Source: an uncultured Fibrobacter sp.
GTDB taxonomy: Bacteria; Fibrobacterota; Fibrobacteria; Fibrobacterales; Fibrobacteraceae
Direction: 5' to 3'
NCBI RefSeq assembly: GCF_900316465.1
Contig: NZ_ONDD01000004.1
Span: 1 to 64,000, forward strand
DNA: 64,000 bases
The position numbers and the translations under genes were made by a program. Positions 34,165-42,345 of the stretch are shown here, one piece after another. Position 1 is the first letter of the stretch. The number at the start of each line of letters is the position of its first letter. The notes below the pieces were generated by a model. It was not told the origin of the DNA and searched no databases. It worked only from the letters and a program-made list of their open reading frames with translations.

Positions 34165-34899
34165 TCATTTTTCAAATTCGACAACACTGCGATAGATGGG
34201 GCGACCTTCCTTGCGGTACTTCTTTTCGAAGCCGGTCATAATACCTTCGGTCGGTTCTGCGGTGTTTCGTTCCAGAATTTTGCAACCCTTAAAGTTGTCG
34301 AAAACTTCGAGCGCGACTTCGTTGTATTCCTGGTGGTCGGTACCCCAGTAGAAAATGTGCTTGCCCGGCTTCAATACGCGGGCGACTTCTACCAGAAAAT
34401 CCGGGCGTAAAAGGCGGTTCTTGTGGTGGCGTTCTTTCGGCCACGGGTCCGGGAAATACATGTGGAATGCATCCACCGTATTGTCTTTCACGCAGTCGCG
34501 CAAAAAGAAGAATACATCGCCGCGGAGCATGGTGGCGTTGGCGAGGGCACCTGCCTTGTCCATTTTGCGCTGGGCAAACTTGGCCCAAGTGTAGTCCCAT
34601 TCGCTGCCCATGATGACGGTGTCGGGGTGCTTGGGAGCGTATTCCGAAAGGAATCCGCCCTTGCCGCTACCGATTTCGACTTCTACGCGGTCACCCATGT
34701 TCGGGAACATGTCTTTCCAGTTAAAGTCCAACTTGTGGGGGAGTCCGTCGGGCGTTGCAATCGGCTTGCGGTCGCCGTGGGTACGGAACACGTAATGCCA
34801 AAGGCCCTTCGATTCCGGGTCTTCTTTCAAGTCGCGGTAAAATTCAGGAATAACGACTTCTTTGGGTTCTTTTTCTTCGTTCAATTCTTCGTTTGCCAT
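34165..34899 (-). CDS. trmB: tRNA (guanine-N7-)-methyltransferase
   Basis: TrmB places m7G at position 46 of tRNAs. The 244-residue protein shows VEIGSGKGGFL (SAM site, near 92), the substrate motif MYFPDPWPKERHHKNRLL near 165, and the C-terminal TGFEKKYRKEGRPIYR. An acidic and Lys-rich extension of about 50 residues precedes the core. It starts 14 bases after the RNase Z-like gene ends, so the two are likely cotranscribed. Confidence 0.95.
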   Translation of the reverse strand: MANEELNEEKEPKEVVIPEFYRDLKEDPESKGLWHYVFRTHGDRKPIATPDGLPHKLDFNWKDMFPNMGDRVEVEIGSGKGGFLSEYAPKHPDTVIMGSEWDYTWAKFAQRKMDKAGALANATMLRGDVFFFLRDCVKDNTVDAFHMYFPDPWPKERHHKNRLLRPDFLVEVARVLKPGKHIFYWGTDHQEYNEVALEVFDNFKGCKILERNTAEPTEGIMTGFEKKYRKEGRPIYRSVVEFEK

Positions 34900-34913
34900 A
34901 AAATTTCTTTCGT

Positions 34914-35801
34914 CTAAATAAACGCGACGATCCTATCCAAAAACTTTTCCGGAATCTCCTTCGCAATCATTTCGCGAATGTACTTTTCGGAATACTTCAT
35001 CGAAAAATGCGCCAGGATAATCTTTTCGCATTTCACTTGATCGCCTAAACGGTTCAATGCGTCTGCAATCTGGGTAATATGCGTGTGGCCCTTCTTGTGG
35101 CTCATTTCATAGTCTTCGGGAGCGAGGAATGTGCATTCCGTAATCAGCACCTTCGACTGGAATACGCGCTGGTTTTCTAACAGGCTTTCGCCCATGCAGT
35201 CGCCCATAAAGCTCACCAGCGGATCGTACACTTCACGTGTGATTTCGGTACCGCTTTCGCGCAACTTGATGATTTCGTCGGGAGTCTTGCCCAGGTATTC
35301 ATCCTTGAGCTTTTTCTTGTAATGGTACAAGGTGCCGCCCATGGCGTAAATGGAATGCTTGACTTCAAACGCTTCAAACGCCAAGTCCTTGCGGTGTTCC
35401 AAAAACAGGAGGTCGCCCGTGTTTACCGGGACGATTTCAGGATAGCGGAACTTGGTTTCGGGCACTCCCTCGAACATGGCTTCGGAATGAATCCAATTGC
35501 GGGCTTTTTCGCAAATGCTCTCGGGCATGTAATAAGTGCTTTCGCGCTCGACACCCATCATCTTGCGCAAACTGTAGTGACGCATTAGGCAACGGGCGTG
35601 GTCCCCGTGGGCGTGAGTCAAGAAAACGTGGTTCAGCGAGGTCGCCGAAAGCGGACATTCGCCCATATCGATGCAAAAATCCAGCTCCGGAAGCTGTATA
35701 TAGGTAGCAAGCCCCGAAATCGAGAACCCGACAACGGAAGTGCACGAGGTGTTCACGTGAACTTGCTTTAAGGCGTTATGAATGTATTTACTCTCTGCCA
35801 T
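34914..35801 (-). CDS. RNase Z-like metallo-beta-lactamase fold protein
   Basis: The 295-residue protein contains the metal motif THAHGDH near residue 62 and further His ligands in later blocks (KHSIYAMGG, ILAHFSMKYS near 270). The order fits the RNase Z / ElaC branch, which trims 3' ends of tRNA precursors. The exosite arm typical of the long form is not clear. A function in tRNA maturation fits the neighbouring trmB. TACATTTG lies 13 bases before the start. Confidence 0.78.
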   Translation of the reverse strand: MAESKYIHNALKQVHVNTSCTSVVGFSISGLATYIQLPELDFCIDMGECPLSATSLNHVFLTHAHGDHARCLMRHYSLRKMMGVERESTYYMPESICEKARNWIHSEAMFEGVPETKFRYPEIVPVNTGDLLFLEHRKDLAFEAFEVKHSIYAMGGTLYHYKKKLKDEYLGKTPDEIIKLRESGTEITREVYDPLVSFMGDCMGESLLENQRVFQSKVLITECTFLAPEDYEMSHKKGHTHITQIADALNRLGDQVKCEKIILAHFSMKYSEKYIREMIAKEIPEKFLDRIVAFI

Positions 35802-35822
35802 GAATTTTCTACGCCAAATGTA

Positions 35823-35853
35823 GAAAAAAAGAAAAGCCCACTTATGTGGGCTT
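35823..35853 (-). terminator. Terminator of the 36-kb lipoprotein gene
   Basis: AAGCCCAC (35834-35841) and GTGGGCTT (35846-35853) form a perfect 8-bp stem; on the minus strand it is followed by TTCTTTTTTT. Confidence 0.85.
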
Positions 35854-35881
35854 ACTAAGTTTTACCAACTAAGCTCTATAA

Positions 35882-36469
35882 CTACTTGGTCTTTGCGTTT
35901 TCTGCGACTAGCTTGTCGAAATCTTCACAACTTAAAGCTTCGATATGGTTACCCATGGCGACGCTACGGGTACGGGCATTACCCTTCTTTTCGGGAATAC
36001 GGAAGCAGAAACTGTAGACATTCCCCTTGTCGGTCGGGATGCCCATTTTGAAAATACGGATACGCTGGGCGCCCTTGTTGTAAATTTCGTGATAATCGTA
36101 GGAATTCTTGATCTTTTCGAGGCGCTTTTGCTGGGAAAATTCAATTTCTTCGGTAATGGGGCCTTCCAAAAGGAGCGGTAAGGAGTTCTGGAAACGGAGT
36201 TCGAGTTTTTCACCCGATTTTACAATAGATGTTTCTTGCGGCTTGATCAGGTAACGCTGCTGCGGGATGTTCTTATAGGCAAGGGTATGCACTGTACGAA
36301 CACCGCACATTTCACGCATATCAGGCTGTTCCACAAAGTCAATATCGCGGCAGATAGGGGGCATGTTTGTCGGAACATCCAAGTTTTCGCCAGCGTTGTT
36401 TGAACCGGCACAGGCGGAAAGGAGGGTAGCTATAGCGAAACCAGAGAATAGCAAGATTGAAGATTTCAT
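35882..36469 (-). CDS. Small lipoprotein of unknown function
   Basis: The 195-residue protein has a lipoprotein signal with lipobox LLSAC at 16-20. The mature part has four Cys (39, 55 and two later) and is beta-rich, with no family I recognise. TATATTTA (36474-36481) lies four bases before the ATG. A strong terminator follows. It stands alone. Confidence 0.7.
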   Translation of the reverse strand: MKSSILLFSGFAIATLLSACAGSNNAGENLDVPTNMPPICRDIDFVEQPDMREMCGVRTVHTLAYKNIPQQRYLIKPQETSIVKSGEKLELRFQNSLPLLLEGPITEEIEFSQQKRLEKIKNSYDYHEIYNKGAQRIRIFKMGIPTDKGNVYSFCFRIPEKKGNARTRSVAMGNHIEALSCEDFDKLVAENAKTK

Positions 36470-36473
36470 GCTT

Positions 36474-36481
36474 TAAATATA
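36474..36481 (-). promoter_or_regulatory. -7 box directly before the lipoprotein gene
   Basis: TATATTTA on the minus strand, then AAGC and the ATG at 36469. Leaderless transcription is likely. Confidence 0.5.
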
Positions 36482-36672
36482 ATTTTATTATTCCGAATTG
36501 CATTTATTTTCTTTAGAAAGTTCAAATTTTTTTAACCGAGAATTGTAAACTTTTTGTTTCCTCAATGGGTTTTTAGGCTGAAATGTCAGAGTATCGAGGG
36601 ATAAAATCATCTTTACTCCCTAGGGCTGTTAAAAAAATGTATTTTTGCCGCGGATTAAGAATTGGGTATAAC

Positions 36673-37491
36673 ATGAATATTTACAGCTGGAACGTGAACG
36701 GGTTGCGCTCTGCCCTTAAAAAGGGTTTTACGGACTGGTTTGCTGCAACGAAGCCGGATATCTTGTGCTTGCAAGAGGTCCGTGCCGAGGTAGACCAGAT
36801 TCCTGAAGAGGTCGCAAACCCCGACGGCTACTTTGCCTATTGGAACCCTTGCCGTCGCAAGAAAGGTTACAGTGGCGTAGGTATTTATACCCAAATTGAA
36901 CCTGATCGCGTGAACTATGGCTTCGATATTGAGGAATTCGACGAAGAAGGCCGCGTGCTCCAGCTCGTGTTCCCGGACTGGGTTCTCAATAGCATTTATT
37001 TCCCGAATGGTGGCCAGGGCGATGACCGCCTGGACTACAAGCTCCGTTTTTACGATGCCTTCCTTGAAAACTGCAAGCGCTGGATTAATGATGGTAAACA
37101 TGTGGTAACGCTCGGCGATTACAATACTTGCCATAAGGAAATCGATATCGCACGCCCAAAGGAAAACGAGGATGTCAGCGGATTCTTGCCGATAGAACGC
37201 GCGTGGATGGACAAGTATGTTGAAAATGGCTTTGTAGACTCATTCCGTCTGTTGCATCCCGAAGATCGTGATCGCTATTCCTGGTGGTCAAACCGTTTTG
37301 GTGCTCGTGCACGTAACGTGGGTTGGCGTATCGATTATGCTTTTGTAGACGAAGGCCTTGTTCCCAACATTATCAATGCCGAGATACATCCAAATGTGAT
37401 GGGCTCGGACCATTGCCCAATCAGCATTGAACTTGAACCTCCGTTTGCGCCGCTGCCTATTGCGACTCCGGCTCCTGCATACGAACAATAA
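36673..37491 (+). CDS. xthA: Exodeoxyribonuclease III
   Basis: The 272-residue enzyme is an AP endonuclease and 3'-5' exonuclease in base excision repair. The start MNIYSWNVNGLRSAL, LCLQEVRAE (Glu metal ligand near 33), LGDYNTCHKEIDIARPKENE, and the end block MGSDHCPISIEL (Asp-His pair near 255) are all family motifs. The ATG at 36673 is chosen because homologues begin here. A short Pro/Ala tail ends the protein. TATTTTTG at 36640-36647 is a plausible -7 box. Confidence 0.95.
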   Translation: MNIYSWNVNGLRSALKKGFTDWFAATKPDILCLQEVRAEVDQIPEEVANPDGYFAYWNPCRRKKGYSGVGIYTQIEPDRVNYGFDIEEFDEEGRVLQLVFPDWVLNSIYFPNGGQGDDRLDYKLRFYDAFLENCKRWINDGKHVVTLGDYNTCHKEIDIARPKENEDVSGFLPIERAWMDKYVENGFVDSFRLLHPEDRDRYSWWSNRFGARARNVGWRIDYAFVDEGLVPNIINAEIHPNVMGSDHCPISIELEPPFAPLPIATPAPAYEQ

Positions 37492-37527
37492 AAAAACGCT
37501 CCTTTTGAGGAGCGTTCGCTTTTTTAG
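37489..37527. terminator. Bidirectional terminator between xthA and the PotD-like gene
   Basis: AACGCTCC (37495-37502) pairs with GGAGCGTT (37509-37516), with A-run before and T-run after. Confidence 0.85.
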
Positions 37528-37530
37528 CAC

Positions 37531-38598
37531 TTAATTTGCTTTGACATTTTTCCAGGCATCGTCAAAGAGCTTGACTGCATCACCTGGGTAGCGCAAGAAT
37601 ACCATGCGGTCTATTTCTTCGCGGGTGGGGTTGATGACGCGGTTATTCTTGAACTTTTCGTCAATGAGCTTGAGCGACGCCCTATTGGGAGATGCATAGT
37701 TGATTGTTGTTGCGAGTTTTGCGCCGTTTGGGGCGTCAAGAATGTAGTTCATGAATGCGTATGCGCCTTCGGTATTTTGTGCATGGCTACTGAGCGTCAT
37801 GGCATCGACCCACATAAAGCTCCCTTCAACGGGAATGGCGTAGCGCAGCGTCGGGTCTTCCGAGATGGCGTCCATGGCTTCTCCGTTAAATACAATCGCT
37901 GCCCAGTATTCGTTCGCAAGAATTTTGTCCTTGGCGGCAACGGAACCTTCGAAACCGGCGAAATTCGAGTCGCGTTTGATTTCGCGAATCCATTCAACGG
38001 CCTTGTCGATATCTTCTGGTCTAAAACTGTTGGCGTTTATACCCTTCGCCTGCAATGCAATGGAAAGCATGGAACGGGATTCGTCAAGCAGGCTGAATTT
38101 GCCTTTGATTTGCTTGGGGTTGAAAAGCGTGTTGTAGCTTACGCCGCTGGGGTTAAGCGTCGTGTCGCGGTAAAGAATGCCTGTGGTTCCCCATTGGTAG
38201 GGGAGCGTGTACATGTTATTTGGATCGTATACGGGGTTCTTGAACTGATCGGCGATGTTTACTTTGTTTGGAATCTGGTCCATGTCTATGCGAGCAATCA
38301 GCCCCAAGTGAATCAATTGCTGAATCATCACGTCCGAAGCAATTACCACGTCGTACTGTTTTTCCATGGCTGCCTGCAGTTTATCAATCATTTCTTCTTG
38401 GGCTTCGTATTCTACCAACTGCAGTTTATAACCGGTTTTCATCTGAAAATCGGTTATCATATCAGGATCCATGTATTCGCTATAAGTAAGGACCGTGACT
38501 GTCACAGGGTGCTGCTGAGACTGTTTGTCGCAACCGCAAAGAAATCCTGTCGCAAGGAGTATCGTTGCAACAGCGATGTGAAAAAACATTTTTTTCAT
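37531..38598 (-). CDS. Spermidine/putrescine-type ABC transporter substrate-binding lipoprotein
   Basis: The 355-residue protein has a lipoprotein signal with Cys in FLCGC (about residue 23) and the PotD pattern: LTYSEYMDPDMITDFQMKTGYKLQ, DVVIASDVMIQQL, LPYQWGTTGILYRD, EYWAAIVFNGEAM and FMWVDAMTLSSHAQN. It binds polyamines or a related cation outside the membrane. The permease and ATPase partners (potABC) are not in the window, so it depends on genes elsewhere. It sits 51 bases after the aminotransferase gene and has a strong GAAGGAG site. Confidence 0.85.
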   Translation of the reverse strand: MKKMFFHIAVATILLATGFLCGCDKQSQQHPVTVTVLTYSEYMDPDMITDFQMKTGYKLQLVEYEAQEEMIDKLQAAMEKQYDVVIASDVMIQQLIHLGLIARIDMDQIPNKVNIADQFKNPVYDPNNMYTLPYQWGTTGILYRDTTLNPSGVSYNTLFNPKQIKGKFSLLDESRSMLSIALQAKGINANSFRPEDIDKAVEWIREIKRDSNFAGFEGSVAAKDKILANEYWAAIVFNGEAMDAISEDPTLRYAIPVEGSFMWVDAMTLSSHAQNTEGAYAFMNYILDAPNGAKLATTINYASPNRASLKLIDEKFKNNRVINPTREEIDRMVFLRYPGDAVKLFDDAWKNVKAN

Positions 38599-38649
38599 AC
38601 CCTCTCCTTCCTTCTTTGACAGTCCTCCTAATCCCCTCTTAGGCGTAGA

Positions 38650-39951
38650 CTAGCTATGCAGGTATTCTATGATTGCATCGTGGATGGTCGTGAATACGCT
38701 GCGCAGTTCGTCTTCATCTTCTTCCAGAAGCGTTACGCGGAATCCCTTCAAGTCCGTGCAGAAACTGGTACTCGGCACCACACAAATTCCCTTAGCGCCA
38801 AGCAGGTAGTACACGAAACGGTAGTCCAGATTCGTGGTCTTGCTGCACCATTCTTCGACTTTCTTCTTGATAATCGGATTGTCGATCTTTAAGCTCTGAT
38901 GGTTGTTGAGCGTACCTTCGCGGAAGATAATTGTATTGTAGAATGCACCGTAGGTCGGGTTGAAATACAGTTCCGGAATGTCGGAAAGGATTTCATTGAT
39001 GATTGCGCTACGGCGGCCAATCTTTTCGTTCAATGCATCACGGTGTTCCTTGAAGCGCTTGTCACCAAGCACGCGCGGAATCGTCATCTGCGGGAGCGTG
39101 GTCGAGCAGACTTCCACCATCTTGGCGTTGTCCAAAGCGCGGCAGAAGGCGTCGAACTGTTCGTCCTTGTCGCGGTTGTAGTATTCGGCCCATCCGCAAC
39201 GAGCGCCCGGCCACGGGTATTCCTTGGAAATGCCCTTGAGAGCGATACCCGGGACATCGCCGATGTATTCGGCGAGTGCGTAAGCGTGGGCGCCATTGTA
39301 CGTAATCTTGTTATAGATTTCGTCGCAAATGATAAACAGGTTGTAGCGCTTGGCGATATCCACGATTTTCTGGAGTATTTCAAGCGGATAGACCATGCCG
39401 GTTGGGTTGTCCGGGTTCAAGATGAGGATGCCCGCGATGCTCGGGTTGTACTTCACCTTGTTCTCGAGTTCTTCGAGGTCCGGGTACCAGTGGTTTTCCG
39501 GCTGCAAGCGGTAGGTGATGGGGGCCGTGTGGGCGTGTGCCGCTTCGGCAGAACTGTGAGTGGAGTAGGCCGGGGCCGGTCCGATAATGCGGGTCGTCAT
39601 CGAAAGAAGACCGTAAATCGTTGCAATTGCGTCGCCAAGGCCGTTAAAGAACAGGATGTCGTCCACGTTAATCTGGGCGCCGCCGAGCTTGTTGTTTTCC
39701 TTCACCAGGAATTCACGGGTCTCGAGCATACCCTTGGACGGACAGTAACCATAGCTGCGGTTTGTTTTAGCCAGGTCTACAACAATATCCTTAATCCAGT
39801 CAGGAATCTGACATTTCTTTTCGATGGGGTCACCAATATTTTCCCAGTGAATGGGGAGGCCGAGTGCCTTGAGCTGGTTTGCCTTCTTCACGATCTCGCG
39901 GATTTCGTAAGAGAGTTCCTTGGCACCTTCGCTCAATAGTCTTCTGCGCAT
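38650..39951 (-). CDS. Class I/II PLP-dependent aminotransferase
   Basis: The 433-residue protein carries NPDNPTG near residue 180 (cofactor binding), CDEIYNKITY near 212 and the Schiff-base Lys in KGISKEYPWPGARCGW near 245. The pattern fits the alanine/aspartate branch of fold type I. Substrate is not clear; the neighbour PotD-like gene gives no hint. An AGGAG site precedes the ATG. Its upstream region holds a micro-protein gene and a structured element. Confidence 0.88.
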   Translation of the reverse strand: MRRRLLSEGAKELSYEIREIVKKANQLKALGLPIHWENIGDPIEKKCQIPDWIKDIVVDLAKTNRSYGYCPSKGMLETREFLVKENNKLGGAQINVDDILFFNGLGDAIATIYGLLSMTTRIIGPAPAYSTHSSAEAAHAHTAPITYRLQPENHWYPDLEELENKVKYNPSIAGILILNPDNPTGMVYPLEILQKIVDIAKRYNLFIICDEIYNKITYNGAHAYALAEYIGDVPGIALKGISKEYPWPGARCGWAEYYNRDKDEQFDAFCRALDNAKMVEVCSTTLPQMTIPRVLGDKRFKEHRDALNEKIGRRSAIINEILSDIPELYFNPTYGAFYNTIIFREGTLNNHQSLKIDNPIIKKKVEEWCSKTTNLDYRFVYYLLGAKGICVVPSTSFCTDLKGFRVTLLEEDEDELRSVFTTIHDAIIEYLHS

Positions 39952-40063
39952 TTTATGCTCCTGTATAGGTATCGAAAATTCTTGTTTTTACCTTGTAATT
40001 ATAGAATATAATCTTTTAAGAATTTTCGTTTTTCCTTATGGTTAATGGTTAAAAAGGGTATAA

Positions 40064-40161
40064 ACCGTGAGCCAGGAACGGCACGGTGTGAACGTGCCGT
40101 GATGGCGAGAGCTCGTGAGGACCCGGAGGTCTTGTCACTTGATATGACGAACGAGCGGTCT
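40064..40161 (-). ncRNA. Structured 3' element after the micro-protein gene
   Basis: Read on the minus strand: AGACCGCTCG, two small hairpins, CGAGCTCTCGC, then GCCA, hairpin ACGGCACG-TTCACAC-CGTGCCGT, TGGC and CTCACGGT. The same AGACCGCTCG start, CTCTCGC and GCTCACGG parts are found after gdhA and the V-ATPase genes, and the stem letters differ while pairing is kept. It starts at the T-run of the micro-protein terminator. Confidence 0.6.
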
Positions 40162-40193
40162 AAAAAAGGGTAGCCTGTTGCGGGGCTGCCCTT
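40161..40193 (-). terminator. Terminator of the Ala-rich micro-protein gene
   Basis: On the minus strand AGGGCAGCC pairs with GGCTACCCT around eight bases (one mismatch) and is followed by TTTTTT. Confidence 0.7.
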
Positions 40194-40218
40194 GAAACTT
40201 TTTGTCTGGATTTAAGCA

Positions 40219-40329
40219 TTATGCTTTACAGATTTTGGTTTCTCTGGACAGCCCCATAATAGCTCGGGCTGCTGCCGGGCTTGCTGCTTTCGCTGCTGCT
40301 GCGATGTTCTGTCCAAAGATTTTATTCAT
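40219..40329 (-). CDS. Ala-rich 36-residue micro-protein
   Basis: The 36-codon frame starts MNKIFGQN, continues with IAAAAKAASPAAARAIMG and ends SRETKICKA. It is helical and basic. Support comes from its surroundings: a TATATTTA box four to five bases before the ATG, and a terminator about 25 bases after the stop. No family is recognised; a membrane-active peptide, a type I toxin or a small regulator are all possible. A noncoding RNA of the same length is the alternative. Confidence 0.5.
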   Translation of the reverse strand: MNKIFGQNIAAAAKAASPAAARAIMGLSRETKICKA

Positions 40330-40334
40330 GCGCC

Positions 40335-40342
40335 TAAATATA
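40335..40342 (-). promoter_or_regulatory. -7 box of the micro-protein gene
   Basis: TATATTTA on the minus strand, then GGCGC and the ATG at 40329. Confidence 0.5.
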
Positions 40343-40385
40343 CTTTCAGAGATGTGAAATTGTCAAGGTTTGGTGGGTAATTTTT

Positions 40386-40393
40386 TATTTTTG
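40386..40393 (+). promoter_or_regulatory. -7 box before the HsdR_N-domain gene
   Basis: TATTTTTG is followed by five bases (CAGAT) and the ATG at 40399. Confidence 0.45.
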
Positions 40394-40398
40394 CAGAT

Positions 40399-40815
40399 AT
40401 GACACACGGCATGATATATGACCCGATTCGCGGGAAAGATGTTCCCGATACGCCCGAAGAACGGGTGCGTCAGGCGACTATCAAATTCCTGATCGATGAA
40501 GTCAAGGTGCCTCAGAACTTGATTGCGGTGGAGTTTGCGCTTTCGACGGTGGAGCCTAAAACTGATGACCGAGTGGATTTGCTGGTGCAAGATTTCAAGG
40601 CGTCTGGTGACTTAAAACACCCGTGGCTCTTGGTGGAATGCAAGGCTCCCGGCGAGTATACATGGCAAGCTTTACAGGTGCAGTTGAATAAGTACTTGCA
40701 AATTCTTACTCCCAAGTACGTAATGCTTTCTTTGGGCGATGCCGTGCGCTACTTTGCGCTGGATGCTGTAACCAAGCGCTTCATGAAAATTGAGAAATTG
40801 CCGGAATTTAAATAA
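40399..40815 (+). CDS. Solo type I restriction HsdR N-terminal (HSDR_N_2) domain protein
   Basis: The 138-residue protein starts with TPEERVRQATIKFLIDEV, followed by DDRVDLLV and WLLVECKAPGEY, the acidic-then-ECK pattern of the PD-(D/E)xK nuclease fold that forms the N-terminus of type I restriction subunits. There is no motor or specificity gene in the window. Stand-alone copies are common in Bacteroidetes-like genomes; role unknown. It ends 5 bases from the convergent xseA stop. Confidence 0.8.
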   Translation: MTHGMIYDPIRGKDVPDTPEERVRQATIKFLIDEVKVPQNLIAVEFALSTVEPKTDDRVDLLVQDFKASGDLKHPWLLVECKAPGEYTWQALQVQLNKYLQILTPKYVMLSLGDAVRYFALDAVTKRFMKIEKLPEFK

Positions 40816-40820
40816 TGCGG

Positions 40821-42119
40821 CTACTTTACGACTGATTGTACGCTTCCGTCCTTAAATCGAGTCGTAAGCGTGTCGCCGGGCTTGAGCTGGCTCTTGTTAC
40901 GAACAAACTTTCCGTTGGCATCAAGCGTAAGCGTGTAGCCTTTTGAAAGTGTCGTTTCGGGGTCGGCATTCTTGACACGCAGCTCCACCAGGTTGAATCT
41001 TGATTTTTCAAGATCCAGAATCTTGCGGGAACCTTGATGCAAACCTTCGCTGTCGCGGGCAATGCGCTCGCGCTCGCCTCTAAAAATGAACTGCAAATCC
41101 TTTTGCATGTTGCTTCTGTAGAGCGAAAGTTTGAGGGCTTCTTTCTGAATCAGGGCATTCACCTTTTGCTGCAAGCGGTTGCCTGTATTAGAAAGTTCTT
41201 GCTTGTAGTCGTGAAGGACTTCTTTAGTTTGCCCGGCGATTTCTTGCGCTGTCGAAAGCATCTTGTTCCAACTGTCCGCAACGCGGTCAAGCAAGCGCTT
41301 GGCGGTATCGGTCGGCGTAATGCAGGACTGGTACGCGACTTCATCTAGCAAACTGCGGTCAATCTCGTGCCCGATTCCGGTGAATACGGGCAGCGGAAAG
41401 TTTGCGACAGCGCGACACAATGCTTCGCTATCGAAAAAGTTTAAATCCGTCTTGCTTCCGCCACCGCGGATAATGCAAACTACGTCAAGCTCCGAATCTT
41501 TGGCGAGTTCTTCGAGTGCAGCAAGAACTGTAGATTCGGTTTCGGATCCCTGCATTTTGGCATACACCGTTTTCACCTTGAAGGCGAACGGGGATTCTGC
41601 GAGTTTTGTGGTAAAATCCTTGTAGGCGGCGGTGCCTTCGCCGGTAATCAGGCCCACGCGAATGGGAACATCGGCAAGCGTCAAAGCCTTGTTCTTCTCA
41701 AGTAAGCCTTCAAGCGCGAGCCTCTTTAAAATGGCACTTTTGGTAAGCGCCAGTTCGCCGAGCGTGTAAACGGGGTCTATGTCTAGAATTTGCGCCTGCA
41801 GTTTGCCGTAAGGCACGTAAAGGTCTGCCTTAATCAAAAAACTGACCTTGAGCTGCTCCTTAAGTTCAAAAGGTTGCGGGTAATTCTCTATTTTAGCGCG
41901 GATGGCTGCGAATTTGGCCGCAAAACAGTAAAGCGGTACAGTCGCGAGCGGATTCACGTTCCCTTCTTCAAAGTCCGCAATACTCAGGTAAACGACTTTC
42001 GATTTTTCGTTAATCTGGGTAATCACGCCACGCACCCATACGGCAGGGGTTGATTCTACCTTCTGCTTCAAGGCTTTCATGTATTGCGTAACGGAGTAGG
42101 ACTTGTTTTCGGTTTCCAT
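40821..42119 (-). CDS. xseA: Exodeoxyribonuclease VII large subunit
   Basis: XseA with XseB degrades single-stranded DNA in repair. The 432 residues show the N-terminal OB fold (WVRGVITQINEKSKVVYLSI), the core RVGLITGEGTAAYKDF, IIRGGGSKTDLNFFDSEALCRA and TGIGHEIDRSLLDEVA, then a coiled coil and a short C-terminal barrel (LSKGYTLTLDANGKFVRN). No xseB is nearby. TATATTCT lies four bases before the ATG and abuts the -7 box of the divergent antitoxin gene. Confidence 0.94.
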   Translation of the reverse strand: METENKSYSVTQYMKALKQKVESTPAVWVRGVITQINEKSKVVYLSIADFEEGNVNPLATVPLYCFAAKFAAIRAKIENYPQPFELKEQLKVSFLIKADLYVPYGKLQAQILDIDPVYTLGELALTKSAILKRLALEGLLEKNKALTLADVPIRVGLITGEGTAAYKDFTTKLAESPFAFKVKTVYAKMQGSETESTVLAALEELAKDSELDVVCIIRGGGSKTDLNFFDSEALCRAVANFPLPVFTGIGHEIDRSLLDEVAYQSCITPTDTAKRLLDRVADSWNKMLSTAQEIAGQTKEVLHDYKQELSNTGNRLQQKVNALIQKEALKLSLYRSNMQKDLQFIFRGERERIARDSEGLHQGSRKILDLEKSRFNLVELRVKNADPETTLSKGYTLTLDANGKFVRNKSQLKPGDTLTTRFKDGSVQSVVK

Positions 42120-42123
42120 GCGC

Positions 42124-42140
42124 AGAATATACTATTTTTA
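42124..42140. promoter_or_regulatory. Back-to-back divergent promoters in a 25-base gap
   Basis: TATATTCT (minus strand, 42124-42131) points to xseA and TATTTTTA (plus strand, 42133-42140) points to the antitoxin gene. Each lies four bases from its start codon. Both start codons are only 25 bases apart. Confidence 0.45.
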
Positions 42141-42144
42141 GGAC

Positions 42145-42345
42145 ATGTCTAAAGTTGTTTCAGCCATGGAAGTCCGCCAAAATTTTGGCTCGATGTTGAA
42201 CCAGGTTTCTCTCAAGGACGAAGAAATTGTCATAGAACGCGCAGGAAAACCCCTGGCGCGTCTGGTAAACGTGAACGCTCCGACGGCAGGGCTTTTAGAC
42301 TTTCGCGATATCGGTAAACTTCCGAACCAAATCTGGGAAGATTAG
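42145..42345 (+). CDS. Orphan Phd/YefM (VapB-like) antitoxin
   Basis: The 66-residue protein starts MSKVVSAMEVRQNFGSMLNQV and has EIVIERAGKPLARLV, the DNA-binding half of Phd/YefM antitoxins. The C-terminus (LDFRDIGKLPNQIWED) is the toxin-binding type seen with PIN-domain partners. No toxin gene is nearby: the next gene is convergent and is a lipoprotein. It may control the xseA promoter it faces, or be a remnant. Confidence 0.8.
   Translation: MSKVVSAMEVRQNFGSMLNQVSLKDEEIVIERAGKPLARLVNVNAPTAGLLDFRDIGKLPNQIWED

Noticed and set aside
42145..42345. Complete toxin-antitoxin pair
   Set aside because: The antitoxin is followed at once by a convergent lipoprotein gene, and upstream is divergent xseA. 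No toxin frame exists.
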